From positions 29,940-93,939 of the forward strand of contig NZ_LWRV01000047.1 in NCBI RefSeq assembly GCF_009372215.1: a stretch of 64,000 nucleotides of DNA. The letters are read 5' to 3'. The position numbers and the translations under genes were made by a program. This DNA comes from Acinetobacter portensis (lineage in GTDB: Bacteria; Pseudomonadota; Gammaproteobacteria; Pseudomonadales; Moraxellaceae). Below are positions 8,282 to 17,881 of this stretch, piece by piece. How positions within the stretch are numbered: the first letter of the stretch is position 1; each line of letters starts with the position of its first letter. The notes beneath the pieces were generated by a model, which saw only the letters and a program-made list of their open reading frames with translations, did no database searches and was not told the DNA's origin.

Positions 8282-9583
8282 TTATTTAAATGCCTTTGCC
8301 TCTGTTGAACCAAAAGCAATACTTTTTGTAGATGGTACAAATAAGCCTGTATTGGCATCTCGACCTTGTAATAAATATTTCGGGTTTTGCGTGCCATAAC
8401 TTTCAGAAGCAACTTTTGAAAACTGACCAATATCTGTTGTTGGTTTTCTCCAACGGTTCACAATCAAGACTTTTTGCGTATCTGCAAAATCCTGCATCAT
8501 GTTTTGGTCGCCTTCGCTATCTCCTGCTATAAAGCTCGGACCATAACCATATTTACTCACCAAAAACTTTTCGATGGTTTGTGATTTTCCTTTGCCTTGC
8601 GTTTGGAAATAATCCTCATTAAATTTAGCGATAATTTTATTGTTTTTATCATGTTGTAATTGCATTGCATACACACGATCGGCCGGAACATTAAATCCAA
8701 TATTTGGATCTGTTGCAATTCCCTTAATCACATCTATAAATGATGCTGAACATACATAAACATCAAAGCCATTTTGCATCAAAGCCCGATATAAATTTTG
8801 AACATCCTTATACGGTCTTAAGCCATTATCCCAAGTCACAGAAACGACACCTGCTTTACCAGTCAATGCTTGAGGAGATGTCCAAGTTACAGGTGCAATT
8901 TTTTGCTGTTGTTGCCAAGCGTACGTTGCTTTAGCAAGTTGGCTCACTTCATTTGGTGCATAACCTGCAAATAAATAAGTCACCCAAGGATAAGAAACCG
9001 AATGATCAAAAGTGTCGCCTATGGCTGCGTATAAATATCGCATTTTGGTAATGAAGTTTTCATAATGAGGATTTTGTTTCACCTCATCTAAAGACTTCTT
9101 CCCTTTTAAGCCAACATAATTTTTATAAAGCCACGTATAACTTTCAATAATATCAGGCGAAATGGTGTTGATATTTACAGGCTGACCATCTTGATTATTA
9201 AAATCTGAACTAAAGTTTGTATCTTCAATATTGGTACGAATCACTTTATTGAGTTCTTTAGGACTAACCTTGAACAGTAAATTTTCAAGTTGATAAATCA
9301 GTGTCGCTTCTTCAATATCTAAGAAAATAGATGTGTTATCAAAATCAAAAATGACATATGGCGGTTTTTGAGCATTATATTTTGCACTTTTATTGCCATT
9401 TTCTAAGATAAATTGATTGAGCTGTGCATGATTAAATTGATCCCAATTACCTTTTTCTAAGACATTTATTTGTTCCTGAATTTTTATTGTAGGAGCTTTA
9501 ATTGTTTCAGCATGGGTAAGTTGTATTGTAAATAAACTTAATGTCGCCGCTGTTATCAACTGAGCTATTTTTTTCTTGCGCAT
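8282..9583 (-). CDS. Secreted HAD-superfamily phosphatase, phosphorylcholine phosphatase-like
   Basis: A 433-aa protein with a signal peptide (MRKKKIAQLITAATLSLFTI to about residue 25, THA cleavage) and so probably periplasmic. HAD motif I is FDFDNTSIFLDIEEA near residue 80, where the first Asp is the nucleophile. A Ser/Thr motif II lies in VYVCSASFIDVIKG and motif IV in FIAGDSEGDQNMM. The FDxDNTxxxxDxEE block and the order YPWVTYLFAGY ... LYRALMQNGFDVYVCSAS match, as I recall, Pseudomonas PchP, which releases choline from phosphorylcholine made by phospholipase C. It stands alone, so the choline role is inference from similarity. Confidence 0.8.
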   Translation of the reverse strand: MRKKKIAQLITAATLSLFTIQLTHAETIKAPTIKIQEQINVLEKGNWDQFNHAQLNQFILENGNKSAKYNAQKPPYVIFDFDNTSIFLDIEEATLIYQLENLLFKVSPKELNKVIRTNIEDTNFSSDFNNQDGQPVNINTISPDIIESYTWLYKNYVGLKGKKSLDEVKQNPHYENFITKMRYLYAAIGDTFDHSVSYPWVTYLFAGYAPNEVSQLAKATYAWQQQQKIAPVTWTSPQALTGKAGVVSVTWDNGLRPYKDVQNLYRALMQNGFDVYVCSASFIDVIKGIATDPNIGFNVPADRVYAMQLQHDKNNKIIAKFNEDYFQTQGKGKSQTIEKFLVSKYGYGPSFIAGDSEGDQNMMQDFADTQKVLIVNRWRKPTTDIGQFSKVASESYGTQNPKYLLQGRDANTGLFVPSTKSIAFGSTEAKAFK

Positions 9584-10024
9584 TATTATTCCTTAACATC
9601 CATTTAAAAAATAGACTAACTAATTCTAGGTTGGAAAATAGTTGGTTTAAAAAAATTCATTTAACAGACATATTTATAGTCTTTATCAAGTTTTTAACAT
9701 TTATATATTTCAAAAATATGATCATTCTGATCTATATTTTAAAAGTTACTTATAATTCCCCATTTCACTTTGGTTGAAATAAACCCAATTTATTTTTTCT
9801 CTCTTTCACTTCAAAATTTGCCTAAAACTCAATAAACATCTACGTTTTCAACAAGCATAAAATTAACAAAACCTTTTATATTAACAATTTATAATAATTT
9901 TATAAGTGCATCTTAAAAAAAAATAGTGTACTGATATCATCATTGTGTGAATGTTAGGTTCTAAACTTTTTACCAGAATGGTTTAATAATTAGTGGAAAA
10001 TTACAATAAATGGAGCATCAACAA
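9584..10024. other. AT-rich intergenic region upstream of the TctC-like gene
   Basis: About 440 bp between the divergent phosphatase and TctC-like genes. It is strongly AT-rich. I found no coding sequence on either strand, no clear hairpin and no recognisable operator. It should contain two promoters. Confidence 0.5.
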
Positions 10025-10081
10025 ATGATGATTAAATCATTACTCATCACAGGATCAATACTTACTATTGGACTGCAATAA
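10025..10081 (+). other. Out-of-frame signal-peptide fragment of the TctC-like gene
   Basis: ATG ATG at 10025/10028 opens an 18-codon frame reading MMIKSLLITGSILTIGLQ then TAA (10079-10081). It looks like a lipoprotein/secretory signal but is one base out of frame with the downstream solute-binding protein. Removing the C at 10073 would join them as ...ILTIG-CNKKG, placing a Cys where a lipidation Cys would be. Confidence 0.7.
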
Positions 10082-11006
10082 AAAAGGGATATCGGGTGAA
10101 CCGAATAACCCAGAATGTATTGTTCCAGCTAAACCTGGTGGTGGTTTTGATTTGACCTGCAAACTAGCTCAAGATGCTTTAACAACGACAGACACTTTAA
10201 AAGCACCCATGCAAGTCACTTATATGCCAGGTGGTGTAGGTGCCGTCGCATATAACAAAATTATTGCCAATGACCCAGCGAACAATAATGCGATTATTGC
10301 TTTCTCTACAGGTTCTTTACTCAATATTGCACAAGGCAAATTTGGAAAATATAACGAAAAAGATGTTCGTTGGTTATCTGTCATTGGTACTGATTATGGC
10401 ATGGTTGCAGTAAAAGCAGACTCTCCATTTAAAAACTTAAACGATTTGGTTAATGCCTTAAAAAAGAATCCTCAAGGAATCAGTTTTGCAGCTGGTGGTA
10501 GTATTGGTGGTCAAGACTGGATGCAAACTGCAATGCTTGCAAAAGTTGCAGGAATTGATCCTAAAAAAATGACCTATATTGCCTTAGAAGGTGGCGGTGA
10601 AGCTGTAACTGCAGTATTAGATAATCATATTCAAGTGGTTAGTGCTGGCGTTGCTGAAATTGTTCCACACATGAAATCTGGGGAAATGCGTGTATTGGCT
10701 GTATTTTCTAAAGAGCGTTTATCTGGCAATTTAACCTCTATTCCTACCGCAAAAGAGCAAGGTTTTGATATTGAATGGCCTATTATTCGTGGTTATTACA
10801 TGGGTCCAAATGTCAGTAATGAAGCTTATAACTGGTGGAAAAAATCATTTGATAGCATGGCGAAAGATGGTAAGTTTCAGCAAATTCGTCAGCAATACGA
10901 CTTATTACCACTCACAATGACAGGTGATGAACTCACTCAATACGTTTATAAGCAAACCAACCAACTCCGTGAACTTTCAAAAGAATACGATTTAATTGTT
11001 AGATAG
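10068..11006 (+). CDS. TctC-family (tripartite tricarboxylate type) solute-binding protein, signal sequence frameshifted
   Basis: The 312-codon frame can only start at TTG 10068. The body is intact and typical of TctC binding proteins: VPAKPGGGFDLTCKLAQDAL, YMPGGVGAVAYNKI, SFAAGGSIGGQDW and a C-terminal SKEYDLIVR. These proteins bind carboxylates in the periplasm and need a signal peptide or lipid anchor. That export signal is encoded just upstream in another frame, so the gene is either broken or carries a sequencing error. No tctA or tctB genes are nearby; instead an AbrB-family membrane protein follows 86 bp downstream on the same strand. I list it as a CDS because the mature part is complete. 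Confidence 0.75.
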   Translation: MDCNKKGISGEPNNPECIVPAKPGGGFDLTCKLAQDALTTTDTLKAPMQVTYMPGGVGAVAYNKIIANDPANNNAIIAFSTGSLLNIAQGKFGKYNEKDVRWLSVIGTDYGMVAVKADSPFKNLNDLVNALKKNPQGISFAAGGSIGGQDWMQTAMLAKVAGIDPKKMTYIALEGGGEAVTAVLDNHIQVVSAGVAEIVPHMKSGEMRVLAVFSKERLSGNLTSIPTAKEQGFDIEWPIIRGYYMGPNVSNEAYNWWKKSFDSMAKDGKFQQIRQQYDLLPLTMTGDELTQYVYKQTNQLRELSKEYDLIVR

Positions 11007-11092
11007 AAATACAGGTTCTTTAATTGATGTAGATATTTTCTTTATATCAAATGGATGTTGATACTCCTCTTTAAACTGCGTATAAAAACAGC

Positions 11093-12139
11093 ATGCTTTA
11101 TTTTAAATATCTTTATAGTTTTTGCTTTGCCCTTTGTGGTGCTTTCATTGCGCAGCAACTTAATTTGCCTATACCTTGGTTATTAGGTCCTCTTTTTGTT
11201 ACTGCACTTTTAAAAATCAACAATGCACCTATCGACTGCCATAAATCTGCACGTCAAATTGGCTTACTCATTATTGGTTTATCACTTGGTTTATATTTCA
11301 CTCCAGACATGATTCATGTGGTGTTAAGCCATTGGGCGGTCTTAATTACGGGTTTAGTCTTTGCTTTATGTTTAGGTGCACTCACCGCTTTTATTATTTA
11401 TAAATGGGGCAATGTCGACTTTAAAACAGCTTGGTTTGCATCTGCGGTTGGTGGTGCAAATGAAATGTCTAATTTAGCTGAACAATATTCAGCCCGTGTC
11501 GATAAAGTGGCTTCTGCACATGCTTTACGTGTGCTTTTAGTGGCTGTGTTTATTCCATTCTTTTATAAATTCATGGGATGGCACGGTGCAGACACTTCCG
11601 CAATTTTAAGTATTCCTGTTAATTGGTCTAATTTTCTTGTTTTATTTGCCTTATGTTTATTAGGCTGCTTTATTTTTAAAAAATTTAAGCTTCCAAACCC
11701 TTGGACTTTTGGACCTTTATTGGTTGCTATTCTTTTAACTGCAAACAGCATTCATCTATCTTCTATTCCACCCTCAATTTTGCATTTAGGGCAGGTTCTT
11801 TTAGGATGGTCTTTAGGTAATAAATTTAGCCCGACATTTTTTAAAACAGCACCAAGATATATGTCTGTTGTGGCTTTGGCTAATGTTTTAAGTATTTTAT
11901 TCGCCTTTGTCAGTGCTTATATTTTACTGTTTTTTGTAGATATTCCATTACCTACTTTAATTTTAGGTTTAGCGCCAGGTGGTGTTGCAGAAATGACGCT
12001 TACTGCCAAAATTTTACATTTGGGTGTGCCTATGGTGACAGCCTTTCATGTAGTTCGTATGATTGGTGTGATGAGTACCGTTGGACCTTTATACGGCTAT
12101 ATTCAAAAGAAATTTAAACTAAAAGTAGATACTGAATAA
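11093..12139 (+). CDS. AbrB-family integral membrane protein (PF05145 type)
   Basis: A 348-aa inner membrane protein with about nine to ten hydrophobic helices in two similar halves. Each half has a PWLLGPL/PWTFGPLL element (residues ~28-35 and ~200) and a glycine-rich segment (SAVGGANEMSNLA, GLAPGGVAEMTLTA). This duplicated fold is the gram-negative AbrB family, often mis-named a transcriptional regulator or ammonia monooxygenase; it is unrelated to Bacillus AbrB. It follows a TctC-type binding protein, which suggests a transport role, an inference. It is convergent with the NIF3-like gene, the stops being only 2 bp apart. Confidence 0.85.
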   Translation: MLYFKYLYSFCFALCGAFIAQQLNLPIPWLLGPLFVTALLKINNAPIDCHKSARQIGLLIIGLSLGLYFTPDMIHVVLSHWAVLITGLVFALCLGALTAFIIYKWGNVDFKTAWFASAVGGANEMSNLAEQYSARVDKVASAHALRVLLVAVFIPFFYKFMGWHGADTSAILSIPVNWSNFLVLFALCLLGCFIFKKFKLPNPWTFGPLLVAILLTANSIHLSSIPPSILHLGQVLLGWSLGNKFSPTFFKTAPRYMSVVALANVLSILFAFVSAYILLFFVDIPLPTLILGLAPGGVAEMTLTAKILHLGVPMVTAFHVVRMIGVMSTVGPLYGYIQKKFKLKVDTE

Positions 12140-12141
12140 AA

Positions 12142-12456
12142 CTAATTTATTTCTATAATTTTTAAAAACTCAAAAGCAGGTTCTTCGTATGGATGGCTTG
12201 CTTGTAGTGCTTTTGCTACAGCAGATGCTTTTTCTTCAGGCACAATCGTTTCTACTCGCCATTCAGGTATTTTTTCTAAGGTGTCGAGTTCACCAATAAA
12301 TGGATTTGCGCCTTTTACGGGTTTGAATTGTCCTGTACCCAATACTTGCCAAGCGCAGTGTTCGTAATTGCCTATGCCTCCTGCCCCTGCTTCAAAAATA
12401 GCAAGTTTGGTTAATTCAAGATGAGATTCAGGAACGTAATAGATAAGTTTAAGCAT
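12142..12456 (-). CDS. NIF3/YqfO-CutA-like domain protein
   Basis: A 104-aa cytoplasmic protein. The sequence LIYYVPESHLELTKLAIFEAGAGGIGNY and the ending ASHPYEEPAFEFLKI match the CutA-like domain inserted in NIF3/YqfO proteins, here free-standing. Biochemical function is unknown. The ATG at 12456 overlaps the last 8 bases of the upstream membrane protein gene, suggesting translational coupling. Confidence 0.8.
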   Translation of the reverse strand: MLKLIYYVPESHLELTKLAIFEAGAGGIGNYEHCAWQVLGTGQFKPVKGANPFIGELDTLEKIPEWRVETIVPEEKASAVAKALQASHPYEEPAFEFLKIIEIN

Positions 12457-13162
12457 GTTTATTTTCTAAATTATCTAATTTAACTTTGATAGCATATAAT
12501 TCAGCATACCTTTCAAAATCATTAAAAAGTGCTTTTTTAGCTTCCTTATATTCACTAATTGAATTTTTCGCTCCATAACTTTTAATAACCTGATCATTAG
12601 TCATTACATATAAATTTTGAGGTGCATCATTTTTTGAAAATATATAACTCTTATTTATTGCATTATTATGTACTAATTTTAACTGATTATATTCATCTAC
12701 CATTATTACATTTAAGGCTTCTTTAATTTCACTATCTACTTTTTCTAGACAATTAAATTTCTCCATATTTTCAAATAACTGAATAAAATAGTTTGTCCGC
12801 TTAATACTATTACTCTTTTGATAATAACCACCATCAGTTCCTGTACTTTTCTGAACTAAAAATCTAAATATCTCAATTTTAGCTTGTTCTAGCTCTTCAA
12901 TTGTTTTTTCTGCTTCTGATCTTAATTCTTTTAATTTTACACCATTACCTGCAATTGAAAATTCTTGAATTTCAGCTGCAAAAGCAATAATCAAACCGAT
13001 TACAGAGAAACCAAGACTCAACGCAACAAACTCAGCACCTGAAATTGCTTCACGATCAATTAAAAGCCATAAAGCACCAATGATTCCGACGATAGCAACA
13101 CAGAACCCTCCAATTATATTAGCTTTGAATTTATTATCTTTTTTATTCAATTTCACACTCAT
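12449..13162 (-). CDS. Hypothetical membrane-anchored protein, 237 aa
   Basis: I do not recognise a family. Two hydrophobic helices near the N-terminus (about residues 14-34, GGFCVAIVGIIGALWLLI, and 42-62, EFVALSLGFSVIGLIIAFAA) are followed by a ~170-residue Lys/Glu/Asn-rich, mostly helical cytoplasmic region starting with a probable coiled coil (LKELRSEAEKTIEELEQAKIE split across the segment). Codon use is very AT-rich compared with conserved neighbours. It overlaps the NIF3-like gene by 8 bp. Confidence 0.65.
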   Translation of the reverse strand: MSVKLNKKDNKFKANIIGGFCVAIVGIIGALWLLIDREAISGAEFVALSLGFSVIGLIIAFAAEIQEFSIAGNGVKLKELRSEAEKTIEELEQAKIEIFRFLVQKSTGTDGGYYQKSNSIKRTNYFIQLFENMEKFNCLEKVDSEIKEALNVIMVDEYNQLKLVHNNAINKSYIFSKNDAPQNLYVMTNDQVIKSYGAKNSISEYKEAKKALFNDFERYAELYAIKVKLDNLENKHA

Positions 13163-13234
13163 TTAAATATTTCATTAATCACATGATAACAAAAGAAAAA
13201 GTAAAGTTTTAACCTAAATCAACTTGTATGACTT

Positions 13235-13325
13235 GCGACATAGATGTCGCACGTTAGACTGTGGGACAAGGACGTCCCATCAGTCTAACAGAAGGGTTTT
13301 GTTACTTTTGCCCTCTCAAAAGTAA
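13235..13325. repeat. Composite palindromic element of three hairpins (REP/MITE-like)
   Basis: Three inverted repeats in a row: GCGACAT (13235-13241)/ATGTCGC (13244-13250); GTTAGACTG (13253-13261) plus TGGGAC (13262-13267) paired with GTCCCA (13274-13279) and CAGTCTAAC (13281-13289); TTACTTTTG (13302-13310)/CAAAAGTAA (13317-13325). GC content is higher than the surroundings. It does not look coding. I suspect a dispersed Acinetobacter intergenic repeat, but only one copy is in this window. Confidence 0.7.
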
Positions 13326-13344
13326 GACAAATATCTCATATAAC

Positions 13345-13371
13345 AAAAAACCACCTTACGGTGGTTTTTTT
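13345..13371. terminator. Bidirectional terminator downstream of the 42-aa membrane protein gene
   Basis: CCACC (13351-13355), loop TTAC, GGTGG (13360-13364), flanked by an A run and a T run that extend the stem and give a U tract either way. It follows the stop of the minus-strand small gene at 13383. Confidence 0.85.
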
Positions 13372-13382
13372 CACATAATTAA

Positions 13383-13511
13383 TCAAATGCTATAAAGCAA
13401 ATAACCTGCACCTAAAACCAAAGCTTGCAAGGCAAAAACTGCTCCAAATAACATCCAACCTTTTTGCTTAAACTCAGCCTTATTATCCATAATTTTAAAA
13501 GTTTTCGTCAT
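13383..13511 (-). CDS. Small single-pass membrane protein, 42 aa
   Basis: An ORF too short for usual cut-offs. ATG at 13511 is preceded by an excellent ribosome binding site (GAGGTGA, 7-8 bases upstream) and it ends at TGA 13383-13385, just before a strong terminator. The protein has a charged N-terminus (MTKTFKIMDNKAEFKQKG) and one hydrophobic helix (WMLFGAVFALQALVLGAG, about residues 19-37). The combination of ribosome site, coherent topology and terminator supports a real gene. Function is unknown; the topology (N-in, short tail) is typical of small regulatory membrane proteins. Confidence 0.68.
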   Translation of the reverse strand: MTKTFKIMDNKAEFKQKGWMLFGAVFALQALVLGAGYLLYSI

Positions 13512-13687
13512 GACATCACCTCATACCTGAGTGTTGATACTGAAATTGTTTAGTTATCCATCTTTCTTTTATATTGCGATTAAAATGTGCATAAAACACA
13601 CAAAACCTTATTCACTACCATATAAAAGCAAAATCTAAACCAAGTCCAGTGGGAGAATTAAAAAAAGAAATCTAAATTGAAACAAAA

Positions 13688-13714
13688 TAAAAAAGCCACC
13701 CGAAGGTGGCTTTT
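13688..13714 (-). terminator. Terminator of purL
   Basis: GCCACC (13695-13700), loop CGAA, GGTGGC (13705-13710), with A and T runs on the flanks. It lies 18 bp past the purL stop on the minus strand. Confidence 0.88.
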
Positions 13715-13731
13715 AAAAAACTTAATCAAGA

Positions 13732-16700
13732 TTAGCCAATAAACTTACGCGCATTACGGAACATACGTAACCAAGCACCATCTTGATCCCAATCTTCAGG
13801 CTTCCAAGAATGCTGAACTGCACGGAAGTTACGTTCAGGGTGAGGCATCATAATCGTTGCACGACCATCTGTAGATGTCACACCTGAAATCGCTTCAGGT
13901 GAACCGTTCGGGTTCAATGGATAGTGCTGAGTTGGGTTACCTTGGCTATCTACATAACGCAAGATCACTTGATTACCCGCATTCAATGCTGCAATGCTAG
14001 ATTCAGGTGCAACCACACGACCTTCACCATGCGCAATTGCGATTGGTAAAATCGAACCTTCCATACCTTGTAACAATACTGAATTCGACTTTTCAACACG
14101 AACGTTTACCGCACGTGCTTCGAACATTTCAGACTCATTGCGGTGGAAACGTGGCCAGTTGTCCGCACCCGGAATAAGCGGTGCAAGTTGAGATAACATT
14201 TGGCAACCATTACAAACACCTAAAGAGAATGTTTCGTCACGGTTAAAGAATTTCTCAAATTGATCACGAAGTTTCAGATTGAACAATACAGATTTAGCCC
14301 AACCACCGCCTGCGCCCAATACGTCACCGTAAGAGAAACCACCACAAGCCACTAAGCCTTCAAAATCATCAAGGCTGATACGACCTGCAAGTAAGTCACT
14401 CATGTGAACGTCAACAGTATTGAATCCCACTTTATCGAATGCAGCAGCCATTTCTACATGACCATTTACGCCTTGTTCACGTAAAATCACCATGTTAGGA
14501 CGGCGACCATTGATATATGGCGCTTCAATTGGCTCGTTCAAATCGAATGTAGGTTTTGCAATAATACCTGTATGAGATTTATCTGTGATTAAAGCAAACT
14601 CTTCATCCGCTGTTTTTACGTTGTCACGTAAACGTTGAATTTGATGAGAAACTTCAGTCCAAGCCACTTGTAAATCTGCACGATCAAGCGCTAAACCATT
14701 TACGGTTAACGTATCTGTGTTGTTTACCGTACCAATCACTGCAATCGCATCTTTAAGGCTTGATGCTGTTACTTCAGCTTCTAATACTGCCCAATCTGCT
14801 TTGCTCATTTGAAGCACGGCACCAATTTCTTCGGCAAATAAACTTGCAGTAGATTGATCTTCAAGTGCTACACCTAAGCGTGAAGCAAACATCATTTCCG
14901 CAACAGTCGCAACCAAGCCACCATCACCAATGTCGTGATACGCTTTAATTAAACCACGGTTGTTCCAGTCTTGAACCAACGCAAAGAATGCTTTGAAATC
15001 GTCAAAGCTATCTACGTCAGGTGTAACCGAACCAATCGCTTTATACACTTGCGCTAAAATCGAACCGCCTAAACGGAACTGACCTTTAGACAAGTCAATG
15101 CGTACAAGTACAGATTCAATGTCTTTTAGTTCAGGTGTTAATGTCTTACGAACATCTGTTACAGGTGCAAATGCTGTAATTACGCCTGTCATAGGAGATG
15201 TTACAGATTTATCTTCGCCTTCGTCATTCCACGTGGTACGCATAGATAAAGAATCTTTACCTACAGGAATTGCGATACCTAAAGCAGGACACATTTCCAT
15301 ACCAATGGCTTTTACACCTTCGAATAATGCTTGATCTTCACCTTGTTGACCTGCCGCAGCCATCCAGTTCGCAGATAATTTAATATCGCTAATTTGGTCA
15401 ATTTTTGCAGACATGATGTTGGTGATCGATTCAGCAACCGATAAACGAGCCGATGCAGCAGGATTTAACAATGCAACAGGTGGACGTTCGCCCATTGCCA
15501 TTGCTTCACCTGTGTAACCTACTAAGCTTGTTGTTGTAACCGCAGCATCCGCCACAGGAACTTGCCAACGACCTACAAACTGATCACGTGCAACCATACC
15601 TGTAATCGAACGGTCACCAATGGTGATTAAGAACGACTTAGAAGCAACAGTTGGATTCTTAATAACACGGTAAATTGCATCTTTAAGATCAGTTACTTTT
15701 TCTGCTGTGAAGTCATCGCCTTTGCGCTCAATTGTTTCGTATGAACGGCTCATGCGTGGCGTACCACCAAGCATCACTTGCATTGGCATATCCACAGCTT
15801 TGTTTTCAAACAATGGATCTTCAACAGTTAAGTGACGTGCTTCAGTTGCTTCACCCAATACAGCAAACGGACAACGCTCACGTTCACAAATTGACTCAAA
15901 CAATTCAAGTGATGATGGACGAATTGCAAGGACATAACGCTCTTGTGCTTCGTTCGACCAAATCTCCATTGGAGACATGCCCGGCTCTAAAGATGGAATC
16001 TTACGAAGATCAAGTACAGCACCAAGTTCGTGATCGTTCACAAGCTCAGGCATTGCATTTGATACACCGCCCGCGCCCACATCATGTACAGATACGATTG
16101 GGTTGTAATCTTCCATGCGCCAGCAAGTATCAATCACTTCTTGGCAACGGCGTTCCATTTCTGGGTTTTCACGTTGTACAGAAGCAAAATCTAGGTTTTC
16201 GCCCAATTTACCGCTATCTACAGAAGATGCTGCACCACCGCCTAAACCAATCAGCATTGCAGGACCACCAAGAACAATTAATAAATCGCCCGGTTGAATT
16301 GCATCTTTTTCTACATGATCAGGACGGATGTTACCGTAACCACCAGCAATCATAATTGGCTTATGGAAGCCTTTTACATCGCCATTTACATTTTGTTCGA
16401 AAGTACGGAAGTAACCATTTAAAGCAGGACGACCAAATTCGTTGTTAAATGCCGCACCACCTAAAGGACCATCAATCATGATCTGAAGTGGAGAAGCCAT
16501 ACGAGATGGTTTACCGTAATTTTCTTCCCAAGGTTGTTCAAAACCTGGAATATTTAAGTTAGAAACGGTAAAGCCTGTTAAACCTGCTTTAGGCTTACCA
16601 CCACGACCTGTTGCGCCTTCATCACGGATTTCACCGCCTGAACCTGTCGCAGCACCCGCAAATGGTGCAATTGCCGTTGGATGGTTATGTGTTTCTACTT

Positions 16701-17568
16701 TCATAAGAATATGAGCAGCTTGGCTCTTATACTTATAAACATGTTGACCTGTTTCAGCATCTTGTTTTGGATAAAAACGCTGAGTATCGAAGCCCACAAT
16801 CACAGAAGCGTTATCTTTATATGCAGATAACACATCTGTTGGAGATTCTTTATAGGTATTTTTAATCATTTGGAACAAAGACAATGGTTGTTTTTCACCA
16901 TCAATTGTCCATTCAGAACCAAAGATTTTATGACGACAATGCTCAGAGTTCGCTTGTGCAAACATCATCAATTCGATGTCATGCGGGTTGCGACCCATTT
17001 TAATGAAAGCGTCAGTTAAATAATCAATTTCTTCATCAGAAAGTGCAAAACCAAATTCAGAGTTCGCTTTAACTAAAGCGTCTTTGCCTTCACCCAAAAT
17101 ATCAATTGAGTTTAAAGGTTTTGGTTCAGTTTCAGAGAATAATGCTGCAGCATCTTCAATTTGATTGAACACGCTTTCTGTCATGCGGTCATGCAATGCC
17201 AAAATTACTTCTTTAGATAAGTCTTTTAGACCTTTCAAAGTAAACAAAACACCGCGTTCAAGGCGGTGTATCGGGGTATTACAATTGGCAAAAATATCAG
17301 TCGCTTTAGAAGACCACGGAGAAATAGTACCTACACGTGGTGTAACTAATATTTGAACTTCATCACTTGTAGCTTGGCGTAGTTCAAAAGATTGACCATC
17401 GTTTAGTAGCTGTAAAGCAGATTGTTGCTGTTGCTCATTCAGCGCTTGGTCAAATAGATAAACCCATTGGCTTTCTATAGATTGAACAGAACTAATTGAA
17501 GATAGACGTGTTAATAGTTGCGTTTTCTTGAAAGAAGAGTGTGCTGATGCACCGGCCACGATAAACAT
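13732..17568 (-). CDS. purL: Phosphoribosylformylglycinamidine synthase (PurL, large single-chain form)
   Basis: Converts FGAR, glutamine and ATP to FGAM in purine biosynthesis. At 1278 aa it is the large proteobacterial form (about 1295). The synthetase core shows [19 protein letters not shown] and the glycine-rich [15 protein letters not shown]. The C-terminal glutaminase domain carries the nucleophile in [11 protein letters not shown] and the His/Glu pair in [10 protein letters not shown] choose ATG 17568 ([15 protein letters not shown]), which aligns with the E. coli N-terminus; the frame is open 14 codons further to a GTG at 17610 but that extension is not family-like. It is transcribed alone with its own terminator. 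Confidence 0.97.
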   Translation of the reverse strand: MFIVAGASAHSSFKKTQLLTRLSSISSVQSIESQWVYLFDQALNEQQQQSALQLLNDGQSFELRQATSDEVQILVTPRVGTISPWSSKATDIFANCNTPIHRLERGVLFTLKGLKDLSKEVILALHDRMTESVFNQIEDAAALFSETEPKPLNSIDILGEGKDALVKANSEFGFALSDEEIDYLTDAFIKMGRNPHDIELMMFAQANSEHCRHKIFGSEWTIDGEKQPLSLFQMIKNTYKESPTDVLSAYKDNASVIVGFDTQRFYPKQDAETGQHVYKYKSQAAHILMKVETHNHPTAIAPFAGAATGSGGEIRDEGATGRGGKPKAGLTGFTVSNLNIPGFEQPWEENYGKPSRMASPLQIMIDGPLGGAAFNNEFGRPALNGYFRTFEQNVNGDVKGFHKPIMIAGGYGNIRPDHVEKDAIQPGDLLIVLGGPAMLIGLGGGAASSVDSGKLGENLDFASVQRENPEMERRCQEVIDTCWRMEDYNPIVSVHDVGAGGVSNAMPELVNDHELGAVLDLRKIPSLEPGMSPMEIWSNEAQERYVLAIRPSSLELFESICERERCPFAVLGEATEARHLTVEDPLFENKAVDMPMQVMLGGTPRMSRSYETIERKGDDFTAEKVTDLKDAIYRVIKNPTVASKSFLITIGDRSITGMVARDQFVGRWQVPVADAAVTTTSLVGYTGEAMAMGERPPVALLNPAASARLSVAESITNIMSAKIDQISDIKLSANWMAAAGQQGEDQALFEGVKAIGMEMCPALGIAIPVGKDSLSMRTTWNDEGEDKSVTSPMTGVITAFAPVTDVRKTLTPELKDIESVLVRIDLSKGQFRLGGSILAQVYKAIGSVTPDVDSFDDFKAFFALVQDWNNRGLIKAYHDIGDGGLVATVAEMMFASRLGVALEDQSTASLFAEEIGAVLQMSKADWAVLEAEVTASSLKDAIAVIGTVNNTDTLTVNGLALDRADLQVAWTEVSHQIQRLRDNVKTADEEFALITDKSHTGIIAKPTFDLNEPIEAPYINGRRPNMVILREQGVNGHVEMAAAFDKVGFNTVDVHMSDLLAGRISLDDFEGLVACGGFSYGDVLGAGGGWAKSVLFNLKLRDQFEKFFNRDETFSLGVCNGCQMLSQLAPLIPGADNWPRFHRNESEMFEARAVNVRVEKSNSVLLQGMEGSILPIAIAHGEGRVVAPESSIAALNAGNQVILRYVDSQGNPTQHYPLNPNGSPEAISGVTSTDGRATIMMPHPERNFRAVQHSWKPEDWDQDGAWLRMFRNARKFIG

Positions 17569-17881
17569 GCTGATTTTGGCTCCACGGGCTGGTCTTAAGA
17601 ACCATGCCACAATGTGACTTGAAGAGAGCGCATATTCTACTGTGTATTGGCTAAATCGGCTAGATGAAAATACAGATTTATCACGTCAAATTTTGCAATA
17701 ATTTCAAAGAAATTCTTTATTTTCAGATAAAAAAATTGAATGCCCTTTGATTTTACTCAACAAAAAGCTTGTATCTAAATAATTCTAAAGGAAGTTCTAC
17801 TTGTCATTAAATTTATTGTGAAAATTTGTTTTCTATGCAATAAAAACAACAACAAATAAAACTTACCCTTAAAAAATGAAT

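Noticed and set aside
9541..9777. Plus-strand 78-codon ORF at the phosphatase start
   Set aside because: Overlaps the antisense start of the phosphatase gene and AT-rich spacer, no family, no clear ribosome site.
11093..12139. AbrB as a transcription factor
   Set aside because: The protein is polytopic membrane-bound throughout; there is no DNA-binding domain.
17569..17610. GTG start 14 codons upstream in purL
   Set aside because: The extension is not family-like; ATG 17568 aligns with known PurL N-termini.
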